From the NCBI GenBank assembly GCA_947086895.1, contig CAMUAR010000025.1:1-49877 (forward strand): DNA of 49,877 bases, read 5' to 3'. This stretch comes from an uncultured Lachnospiraceae bacterium (GTDB taxonomy: Bacteria > Bacillota > Clostridia > Lachnospirales > Lachnospiraceae). Positions 43,359 through 49,877 of this stretch are shown one piece after another. A program made the translations under genes and the position numbers. The stretch's first letter is position 1. Every line of letters begins with the position of its first letter. The notes beneath the pieces are model-generated. The model saw only the letters and a program-made list of their open reading frames with translations, was not told where the DNA came from and made no database searches.

Positions 43359-44846
43359 CTACTGCTGTCCTTTTCTCTTTTCACTGGCAGGAAGCGACAC
43401 GCGGAATATTCTGCGCATCAGCTCGCGGAAATGAAATGGAACCAGCGGATAAATATAACTTTTTCCCGCGATTGTCTTGTTGAAGCAAAGGCAGCAAAGT
43501 GCAAATAAAATCCCTACGGCAAAGCCCCATATTCCAAACCATGCTGTTAAAAGCAATGTGATCAACCGCATAAACTTTAACGCATAGCCAAGTTCAAAAT
43601 TTACCTGTGTGTAATTGGCTATTGCGACAAACGCCATATACATCATCGCTTCCGCATTAAACCAGCCGGAACTTACCGTGAACTCGCCAATTACAAGACC
43701 CGAAATAACACTGAGCGGCGTGCTTAACATATTTGGTGTATTAATGGACGCCAGCCTTAAACCGTCAATGGTAAATTCCAAAATTAAAAACTGCCAGATC
43801 AGCGGAATATTCATTGTTTCTTTTACCGCGATAAATTCAAATCCTTTTGGCACATACTCAGGATACTCCGTTAAAAGAAGAAACATCGGAGTTAAAACAA
43901 TCGCCAAAATGTTGATAATCAAACGCGACAATCGAAGATATGTGCCTGTGATCGGCGGAAAATAATAGTCGTCGGCTTCCTCGACAATATCAAAAACACT
44001 GGCTGGAAGTATCATCGCGGAAGGCGAGTTGTCAACAAGCAGCACAACGCTTCCCTCAAGGATACAGGCCGCCGCAGTGTCGGGTCTTTCCGAGTACTTA
44101 AATTTTGGGAACGGATCGATCCACTTTGCCGAAAACAAACATTCCGCAAGGCTTTGCTGATTCATTGTCAGCGCGTCAATGGAAATATCTTTAATTTTCT
44201 GTGTGACTGTCGCAAGAAATTTTTTATCCACTCGGTCTTCCATATAACAAACTGCAATATCTGTACGCGAACTTTTTCCGACCGAAAGCATCTCAATTGT
44301 AAACTGCGGCGTGCGGATACGCCGGCGAATCAACGCAGTGTTATATACAAGCGTCTCGACAAATCCATCCTTCGACCCGCGCATCGCTTTGTCCTTATCT
44401 GGTTCTGTAACGCTTCTCGCCGGATAATTTCGGAAATCAATTGTGACCGCAACGCCAAAGCCATCCACAATCAGCGCCGGCTTCCCGGAAAGTATTGCTC
44501 CGATCAGTTTTTCCATATCTCTGACAAGTTCCAATTCACCGTAAGGAAGATATTTTTGCAGCAGATCGTCAAATGTCTGCGGCGTATCTTCCGCTTTTAA
44601 CCCGCCAAAATACTGCAATAATTTTTGTAATGTATCATCTTTGTGAAAGCCGTCAATAAAGTAAAAACATGCTTGTTTTTCCCCAATATAGAAAAAACGT
44701 TTCAGCAAATCAAAATTTTTGTCTACCTGCAAAATCCGGTCAAAAGTTCCCATATTGTCCGCAAGCCTGGTTGACAAAATCTTTCCCTTCAGCTCGTCAA
44801 GACTCTTTATTTCCGGTTCTTTCGCTTGTCCTTTCTCGTCATTCAT
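43359..44846 (-). CDS. spoVAF: GerA/SpoVAF-family spore germination membrane protein
   Basis: A 495-residue protein with the two-part GerA A-subunit plan: a soluble N-terminal domain (about 1-270, FFYIGEKQACFYFIDGFHKD, SLAECLFSAKWIDPFPKFKY, RPDTAAACILEGSVVLLVDN) and a membrane part with about five helices (about 300-465), ending in a basic tail. The PSAMILPASVFDIVEEADDY stretch and a TNTPNLLSTPLSVISGLVIG-like segment fit SpoVAF rather than a nutrient receptor. It should sit in the inner spore membrane and help germination or DPA release. Start at 44846, with GGAG 6 bases upstream, rather than a TTG further up. It is separated from the other spoVA genes of the window by two plus-strand genes, which is unusual. 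Confidence 0.82.
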   Translation of the reverse strand: MNDEKGQAKEPEIKSLDELKGKILSTRLADNMGTFDRILQVDKNFDLLKRFFYIGEKQACFYFIDGFHKDDTLQKLLQYFGGLKAEDTPQTFDDLLQKYLPYGELELVRDMEKLIGAILSGKPALIVDGFGVAVTIDFRNYPARSVTEPDKDKAMRGSKDGFVETLVYNTALIRRRIRTPQFTIEMLSVGKSSRTDIAVCYMEDRVDKKFLATVTQKIKDISIDALTMNQQSLAECLFSAKWIDPFPKFKYSERPDTAAACILEGSVVLLVDNSPSAMILPASVFDIVEEADDYYFPPITGTYLRLSRLIINILAIVLTPMFLLLTEYPEYVPKGFEFIAVKETMNIPLIWQFLILEFTIDGLRLASINTPNMLSTPLSVISGLVIGEFTVSSGWFNAEAMMYMAFVAIANYTQVNFELGYALKFMRLITLLLTAWFGIWGFAVGILFALCCLCFNKTIAGKSYIYPLVPFHFRELMRRIFRVSLPASEKRKGQQ

Positions 44847-45217
44847 CTCAATCTCCATTCTGGAACGCTTATACGACAGAGCTGCCAAACAGATTTAAAA
44901 CGTTCCCTGCAAATTTGTTTAAAAAATATCAGTAATTAAAATTCTTTTTATAAACCTTAATTTCTGATACTTTTCTGTGCATGCGACATTGTATGAAACA
45001 ATTTATAGATACAATGCTGGATTGCAGCATACCGTTTGTGCTAGTATGTGCAGGATTATAGAAATTATTGCTTTTTCTTTTAAAGTCAGATATAATGTAT
45101 TGGACAAAGAACAACGAAAGGAGCCGGGCTTTCCCGGATACATAGATGAGTCTTATTTTATGTTCTGTCAAATCACGTTTCCGGTCTGCCATGGCATACT
45201 TTTTTGGTATTAATCAG
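44847..45217. other. Intergenic region with the MATE promoter
   Basis: Holds the plus-strand promoter at 45068-45096. A GAAAGGAG site (45116-45122) is followed by a small CCGGG-CTTT-CCCGG hairpin and an ATG at 45146 in the exporter's frame; this may be the true start instead of 45218. Nothing recognised before 45060. Confidence 0.5.
45068..45096 (+). promoter_or_regulatory. Promoter of the MATE gene
   Basis: TTGCTT (45068-45073), 17-base spacer, perfect TATAAT (45091-45096). Confidence 0.6.
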
Positions 45218-46579
45218 ATGTTAAAACACACAGAATTGCTTGGTGCAGTACCGACAACCACTGACGTTTACCGCACTTTTTTTAAAGTTGCATGGCCGTC
45301 CGCGCTGGAATCGCTGCTGGTCGGTCTTGTCGGTTCTATCGATACGATGATGGTAGGCACGCTCGGCGAAAACGCGATCAATGCGGTTGGCATTACAAAT
45401 CAGCTTTATTCTGCTCGCTATTATTTTTTCCCTAAATGTCGGCGTTACGGCAGTTGTCGCGCGGCGCAAAGGACAGAACGACGCGGACGGCGCAAATCGT
45501 ACTATGCGCGCTGCTATCCTGCTTTCCGCCGCATTTTCTCTCACTGCTTCCGCACTCGGTTTTTTATTTGCAAGACCGATCCTTACTTTTGCAGGTGCAG
45601 ACCCAATCTACTTGGACGATGCGGTTATCTATTTTCGTATTTTATGCGTCAGCATTGTATTTACCGCGCTGAATCTTACCATCAACGCGGCGCAGCGCGG
45701 GTGCGGCAATACCAAAATTTCTATGCGCACGAATATTGTCGCCAATGTAGTCAATGTTATTTTTAACTATTTTCTGATCCGCGGCGTTTGGATTTTCCCA
45801 AAGTGGGGTGTAAAGGGTGCTGCGGCCGCAACAGCGCTCGGCGCATTTTTTGCCTGTATCATCTCGATTGCTACCTTGTTTTCCAAAAAGGGTTATTTAT
45901 CGCTTCTGCGCCGCAACAGCTGGAAGCTTGAACGCAGTCTGCTCTCCCCGGTCTTAAAGTCAGCAGCAGCGCATTGATCGAACAAGTATTTATGCGAATC
46001 GGCTTTTTTGCTTATGCGAAAATTGTTGCAGGGCTTGGCCCAACCCCTTACGCAACACATCTAATCTGCATGAATATTTTAAATCTCTCGTTCTGCTTTG
46101 GCGATGGACTAAGTATTGCCGCTTCCGCGCTTGTCGGTCAAAACCTCGGCCGCCAGCGATCCGATTTATCAATTCTATACGGAAAAGTAGGGCAGCGGAT
46201 TGCATTTATATGTTCCACATTTTTATTTATTCTATTTATCGCCGGACGGCGAGAGCTTGTCTGGCTGTTTTCAAAAGAAGAAGAAATTATCGTTCTCGGC
46301 GCATCCATTATGGTGATTATGGCGTTATCCACCCACTTTCAGACGTCTCAGGTCGTGTTAAACGGCTGTCTGCGCGGCGCGGGTGATTCCGCTTTCGTCG
46401 CTGCCACCTCAATGATTAGCATTGCGGTTATCCGACCAATTTTAACTTATATTCTCTGCTACCCGGCGGGCTTTGGACTTGCTGGAGCATGGATTTCGCT
46501 TGTGGTTGACCAGGGATTCCGCTTTGTCGCAGGTTTCGTTCGATTTAAGGGCGGAAAATGGACGAAGATTCGGTTATAA
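45218..46579 (+). pseudogene. MATE-family efflux protein gene with two frameshifts
   Basis: Three overlapping frames together encode about 450 residues of a MATE (NorM/DinF-type) cation-coupled exporter. Part 1 (45218 to about 45410) covers FFKVAWPSALESLLVGLVGS and helix 1; part 2 (about 45410-45960, next frame) continues ILLAIIFSLNVGVTAVVARR; part 3 (about 45960-46579, first frame again) starts LIEQVFMRIGFFAYAK. The first break is +1 (or a loss of 2) near 45408 and the second is a loss of one base near 45955, perhaps in an A-run (TTAAAGTC, where AAAA would restore it). Content is otherwise intact and full length. Either a very young pseudogene or two sequencing errors. An upstream ATG at 45146 would add 24 residues. 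Confidence 0.75.
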
Positions 46580-46632
46580 AACTATGTTCAAACCATTTTT
46601 CATATAAAAATTTTATTTTAATGGAGGTTTTT

Positions 46633-47658
46633 ATGCAGCAGTATATGGATTACATTATGGAACAGTTAAAAAATCTGCTTGCCATTGACAGTCCTTCTGG
46701 TTTTACAGAAAAGGTGACAGATTACCTGATGAAAGAGTACCAAAGCCTTGGCTACACCCCAGAAAAAACAAAAAAAGGCGGTGTGCTTGTCGATCTTGGC
46801 GGGCAGGGAAACGCGGTTCTTGTGATGGCGCACGTAGATACTTTAGGTGCGATGGTGGCTGAAGTAAAAGGAAACGGCAGATTGCGCATCACATCCATCG
46901 GCGGGCTGAACGCCAACAATATAGAAACGGAAAACTGCCGTGTCTACACGCACGACGGTCACTGCTATGAAGGCACAATTCAATTGCAGAATGCTTCCAT
47001 TCATGTCAACAGAGATTATCAGAAAAAAGAGCGCACATTCGATGATATTGAAGTGCTTTTAGATCATACGGCAGATTCCAAGGAAGCGGTCAAAAAGCTT
47101 GGAATTGAAAACGGTGCTTTTGTCTGTATTGAACCGCGCACTCGCATTACTGAATCCGGTTATATCAAAAGCCGCTTTCTCGATGACAAACTTAGCACCG
47201 CTATTTTACTCGGTTATGCAAAATACTTAAAAGAGACGGTTTCCTGCCCTTCCCGCAAAATTTATCAGCATATTACTGTCTATGAGGAAATTGGTCATGG
47301 CGGCTGCGCTTCTGTTCCCGCGGACGTGGAAGAATTGCTTTCTGTTGATATGGGCTGCGTCGGCGCAGGTTTAGAATGCACAGAAAAGCAGGTTTCTATC
47401 TGCGTGAAAGACAGCCGCGGACCATATCACTACCAGGTTGTACAGGGATTGATCGAGGCTGCCAAGAAAAATGAGATCAACTATGCTGCGGACGTTTATC
47501 CATACTATGGTTCCGACGCCGACGCTGCTCTTGCCGCAGGCGCGGACGCAAGGCACGGTTTGATTGGTCCGGGCGTGTACGCCTCCCATGGCTATGAGCG
47601 CTCGCACAAGGAAGGTGTAGAAAACACGCTGCGTCTGTTAAAAGCATACCTTGGATAG
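46633..47658 (+). CDS. M42-family metalloaminopeptidase/glucanase-type peptidase
   Basis: A 341-residue cytoplasmic enzyme of the M42 family (FrvX/YsdC/PepA-type), which forms dodecameric tetrahedra and trims peptides from the N-terminus. Metal ligands and catalytic residues are visible: AHVDTLGAMV (His, about 70), RFLDDKLST (bridging Asp, about 175), VYEEIGHGGC (catalytic Glu and metal Glu, about 220), DMG (about 245) and the final His in YASHGYERSH (about 320). Start ATG at 46633 follows GGAGG by 5 bases; the longer frame starts inside the exporter gene's end. It ends 5 bases from the convergent spoVAC stop. No link with sporulation is evident. Confidence 0.9.
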   Translation: MQQYMDYIMEQLKNLLAIDSPSGFTEKVTDYLMKEYQSLGYTPEKTKKGGVLVDLGGQGNAVLVMAHVDTLGAMVAEVKGNGRLRITSIGGLNANNIETENCRVYTHDGHCYEGTIQLQNASIHVNRDYQKKERTFDDIEVLLDHTADSKEAVKKLGIENGAFVCIEPRTRITESGYIKSRFLDDKLSTAILLGYAKYLKETVSCPSRKIYQHITVYEEIGHGGCASVPADVEELLSVDMGCVGAGLECTEKQVSICVKDSRGPYHYQVVQGLIEAAKKNEINYAADVYPYYGSDADAALAAGADARHGLIGPGVYASHGYERSHKEGVENTLRLLKAYLG

Positions 47659-47663
47659 TTCTG

Positions 47664-48206
47664 CTAAAACCATCCAAACCCCTTTCCTGCCCAGTAGATC
47701 AGTCCAAGCAGCCAGCTGCACACAACACCATATAAAATTACTGGGCCAGCGATGGTAAATATTTTACATCCCACGCCAAACACCCATCCCTCCTGCTTAA
47801 ATTCAATTGCAGGTGAGGCGACTGAGTTGGCGAAGCCGGTGATTGGCACAACTGTGCCGGCACCGGCAAAACTTGCAAGACGCTGGTACCAGTTTAATCC
47901 TGTTGTCAGCACAGACAGAAAAATTAAACTTAAGGTTGTATAGGCTGCGGCGGTTTCTTTTTCACATCCAAGCGACTGATACAAATCTAAAAATCCCTGC
48001 CCAAGCACGCAGATCAGACCGCCGACCAAGTATGCCTTACATACATTGCCGATGTAACTGCGTTTTGGCGTTGCTTTTTTCACATACTGATTGTACAGTT
48101 TTTCCCGCTGTTTCGGGTCTTTTTCCTGAACTACTTCCTGAACGAGTTTTTTATCCTGCGGTTTCATATTCTGTTGTATTTCTTTTGCTTTTTCATCTGG
48201 ATTCAT
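47664..48206 (-). CDS. spoVAC: Stage V sporulation protein AC
   Basis: A 180-residue membrane protein of the SpoVAC family, which helps to move dipicolinic acid into the forespore and out at germination and can act as a mechanosensitive channel. A charged cytoplasmic N-terminus (about 1-55) is followed by four to five helices, with the family's conserved core FAGAGTVVPITGFANSVASP at about 110-130 and IFTIAGPVILYGV. Start at 48206, after a strong GGAGGGAG site; an in-frame ATG at 48299 would add 31 residues and has a closer, poorer site. A gap of about 240 bases separates it from spoVAB, whereas in Bacillus the genes abut. spoVAD and spoVAE do not follow. Confidence 0.88.
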   Translation of the reverse strand: MNPDEKAKEIQQNMKPQDKKLVQEVVQEKDPKQREKLYNQYVKKATPKRSYIGNVCKAYLVGGLICVLGQGFLDLYQSLGCEKETAAAYTTLSLIFLSVLTTGLNWYQRLASFAGAGTVVPITGFANSVASPAIEFKQEGWVFGVGCKIFTIAGPVILYGVVCSWLLGLIYWAGKGFGWF

Positions 48207-48444
48207 AAAGAGACTCCCTCCTTTTATTTTCGATAACAGGCAATTATAAAACTCTGAAAGCCACATAAATCCTGGCTTTTTTGAGATTTCTTTTTGCATC
48301 TTTCCTCACTAAAATTTAAACTTTTCTATTCATTTTACATAGATTTTTAGCTCAGATAATTTAATTCAGGCTTGTCATCACTCAATTTTCGAAAATATTA
48401 CATACCTGCTTCTTGTTCTATTATCTTTTTGAGATCAATATATC

Positions 48445-48876
48445 TTATAAGAAAAAGTCCACAAATGCGCCTATAAACTTTCCAATAGAAAATGCAATCA
48501 CAAATGCAGCCAATCCGCGATGCAGCTTAATTCTTTTTGAAAAAATAGGAACCACATTCAAAAGCTCTGCAAGAGCGATCGCCAGACATCCTATATAGAT
48601 TCCTGCAAAAAAACCAAAAAACGCCAAGACTGGTTCGCTCATCCATCCAAAACCAATCACAGGTCTATAATGAATAAAAATATTTCCAATGGCTGCTCCG
48701 ACAACAACACAATCCTCATAAAGCATCGCATGCGCCATCGTCTTTGATACCGCCGCCATACGGCTTACAACGCCGATCATTGTAACAAACGCAAACATTC
48801 CTCCTGCAATCAGCAGCCCGCTGCAAATCCCAATAATGAAAAAGGCTGCATCCGCCATCCATTTAACTGGAAACAT
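48445..48876 (-). CDS. spoVAB: Stage V sporulation protein AB
   Basis: A 143-residue, almost wholly hydrophobic protein with about four helices; SGLLIAGGMFAFVTMIGVVSR and the helix around FFGFFAGIYIGCLAIALAELL match the SpoVAB family, part of the DPA transport machinery. It overlaps the end of the spoVAA gene by 14 bases, so the two are coupled. The ATG at 48876 has AGGGAGG 12 bases away; an ATG six codons later lacks a site. Confidence 0.85.
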   Translation of the reverse strand: MFPVKWMADAAFFIIGICSGLLIAGGMFAFVTMIGVVSRMAAVSKTMAHAMLYEDCVVVGAAIGNIFIHYRPVIGFGWMSEPVLAFFGFFAGIYIGCLAIALAELLNVVPIFSKRIKLHRGLAAFVIAFSIGKFIGAFVDFFL

Positions 48877-49498
48877 CGATCGTCTTGCCCTCCCTTGAAG
48901 CAGATTTTAAGATTGCCTCGTTGGAATCCTTTTCATATATTCGAAGCTGTACTTGCAGAGGAGTTGGGTCAGAACTCATTTTCAAATGAGAAAAATGATT
49001 GAAAAAGACAATAATTCCGGTTGGAAGTCCAATACAATACCCTAATTCCAGCAGTCCAGGTCCTTCTGTCTCGCTCCCCGCAATGATTTTCTCCAATCTT
49101 GCGAAAATTTCTGAGACGCTTGCATCCTGGTTAAAAGTCATAATCGTAAATGCTGACCCGATCGTTACCGCCAGACAGACAAATATAATTTTTAAAACAT
49201 CTTTCCATTTTTCTTTTTTTTGCGGCGGCTGATATTCCACGATAAAATCAATTTCACCCTCGTTTACAATAAGATAATCAGGATGTTTCTTTTGTATAAA
49301 TTCAATTACTTTCATAATTGAAAAAATATATTTTTGTTTCTGTTCATCTGGTACTACAAAAAGTACCTCCCCGCCAAGTTCATGAAGTACTTTCTTGTCA
49401 GGTCCAGTCATTGTGACAACATCTTCCAAAAACACTTTTTTATTTTTTACAATCGTCGCCTGTTCTGCCTTAATATAAATTACGCGCTCTGCCGCCAT
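48863..49498 (-). CDS. spoVAA: Stage V sporulation protein AA
   Basis: A 211-residue protein with a soluble N-terminal domain (about 1-92; begins ERVIYIKAEQATIV), then two membrane helices (about 100-120, VLKIIFVCLAVTIGSAFTIM, and about 152-172, LGYCIGLPTGIIVFFNHFSH) and a short tail. This is the SpoVAA layout. It overlaps the small upstream gene by 19 bases and spoVAB by 14, so all three are probably translated together. Expression would be expected in the forespore under sigma-G, but I could not find a convincing sigma-G promoter upstream. Confidence 0.85.
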   Translation of the reverse strand: MAAERVIYIKAEQATIVKNKKVFLEDVVTMTGPDKKVLHELGGEVLFVVPDEQKQKYIFSIMKVIEFIQKKHPDYLIVNEGEIDFIVEYQPPQKKEKWKDVLKIIFVCLAVTIGSAFTIMTFNQDASVSEIFARLEKIIAGSETEGPGLLELGYCIGLPTGIIVFFNHFSHLKMSSDPTPLQVQLRIYEKDSNEAILKSASREGKTIDVSS

Positions 49499-49671
49499 TC
49501 CACTACCTCTTCTTCAGGTTCTATTGCAAAGCCGTATTTGGTATCAAATATTTTTACAAATGTTCCCTCCGGTGCAGTCTTATCCTTCTTTTGAAAAAAG
49601 GAAAAATACAGCACTGCCGCAACAATCCCAAGCACCACACACACACCAGCAACCCAGATCGTTTTTCTCAT
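49480..49671 (-). CDS. Small single-helix membrane protein upstream of spoVAA
   Basis: A 63-residue protein: a membrane helix near the start (about 4-24, TIWVAGVCVVLGIVAAVLYF), a Lys-rich stretch, then a short domain ending in acidic and Ser residues (YGFAIEPEEEVVEWRQ). A strong GGAGGG site lies 7 bases before the ATG at 49671. It overlaps spoVAA by 19 bases and is first in that transcription unit, so a sporulation role is likely from context. It does not match any SpoVA protein I know; Bacillus has no gene at this place. Confidence 0.65.
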   Translation of the reverse strand: MRKTIWVAGVCVVLGIVAAVLYFSFFQKKDKTAPEGTFVKIFDTKYGFAIEPEEEVVEWRQSA

Positions 49672-49827
49672 ATAAATACCCTCCAATCGTAGCTTATTTT
49701 TCAGAAAAGTTACACTCTAGGACTAGTTTTTCCAATGAGAAAAAAAATATTCGCGCGTGGATCTCTTTCCCTGTTTATGATAAGGATAGCATTATACATT
49801 TTTTATATTTCTTTTTATTTACAACAA

Positions 49828-49874
49828 AAAAAAACCGCCTCGCTGGAACAGTTTTTTGTTCCGCGTGCGGCAAA
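49828..49874 (-). terminator. Terminator of a gene beyond the right edge
   Basis: On minus, GCCGC-ACGC-GGAAC pairs with GTTCC-A-GCG-A-GGCGG, followed by ten T residues (near 49828-49837). It ends a minus-strand gene outside the window and shows that the spoVA unit starts after it. Confidence 0.8.
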
Positions 49875-49877
49875 ATA

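Noticed and set aside
1..49877. CRISPR arrays, tRNA or rRNA genes, prophage modules
   Set aside because: I saw no regularly spaced repeats, no CCA-ended cloverleaf-like sequence, no rRNA-like stretches and no phage structural genes.

Overview
The window looks like chromosome from a Gram-positive, endospore-forming member of the Clostridia, most likely a gut-type Lachnospiraceae. The reasons are strong AGGAGG-type ribosome binding sites, spoVA and GerA-family sporulation genes, a dnaE-pfkA pair, BspA-type leucine-rich-repeat surface proteins, an archaeal-type aspartyl-tRNA synthetase, and a LacI-controlled glycan importer without its own ATPase. Taxonomy is inferred from gene content and style only.

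Layout. 1-731: the start of a DEAD/DEAH-type helicase gene (minus strand, cut by the window edge) faces an AT-rich segment of about 550 bp. That segment is bounded by two inverted copies of a recombinase-like site and holds a consensus promoter that points away from the helicase gene, so it may be a promoter inverton in the OFF position. 1038-2782: ECF-type sigma factor with a membrane-anchored partner. 3092-4335: BlaI-type repressor, a BlaR1/M56 remnant and an unrecognised beta-rich fragment. 4660-6396: ABC exporter. 6537-18847: housekeeping block (pfkA, dnaE, uvrC, ftsH on minus; pyrG on plus; a GT2-TPR glycosyltransferase on minus). 19030-21596: two BspA-type surface proteins. 21793-23443: aspS preceded by a long leader with a 17-residue peptide containing three consecutive Asp codons, competing hairpins and a terminator. 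23668-23880: small XRE regulator.

24011-43176 is a carbohydrate locus on the minus strand. Its main transcription unit runs from a lipoprotein solute-binding protein through a second very large binding protein, permease pair 1, an NHL/TPR membrane protein, a YIP1 protein, a DUF5696-like protein and permease pair 2 to a GH30 lipoprotein. Upstream are a GH35 beta-galactosidase and a LacI-family repressor. Three LacI-type operators overlap or flank consensus promoters of the GH35 gene and the binding-protein operon, so the locus reads as one galactoside/galactan regulon. It encodes two permease pairs but no ATPase, so it presumably borrows a shared MsmX-like ATPase.

43359-49671 holds spore germination/sporulation genes (spoVAF, spoVAC, spoVAB, spoVAA and a small membrane protein, all minus). 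A MATE-type exporter gene broken by two frameshifts and an M42 aminopeptidase, both on plus, interrupt them. spoVAD and spoVAE are not in the window.

The two observations I rate highest are the candidate invertible promoter (173-722) and the Asp-codon leader-peptide attenuator of aspS (23181-23340). Both rest on sequence visible here and neither has been tested.
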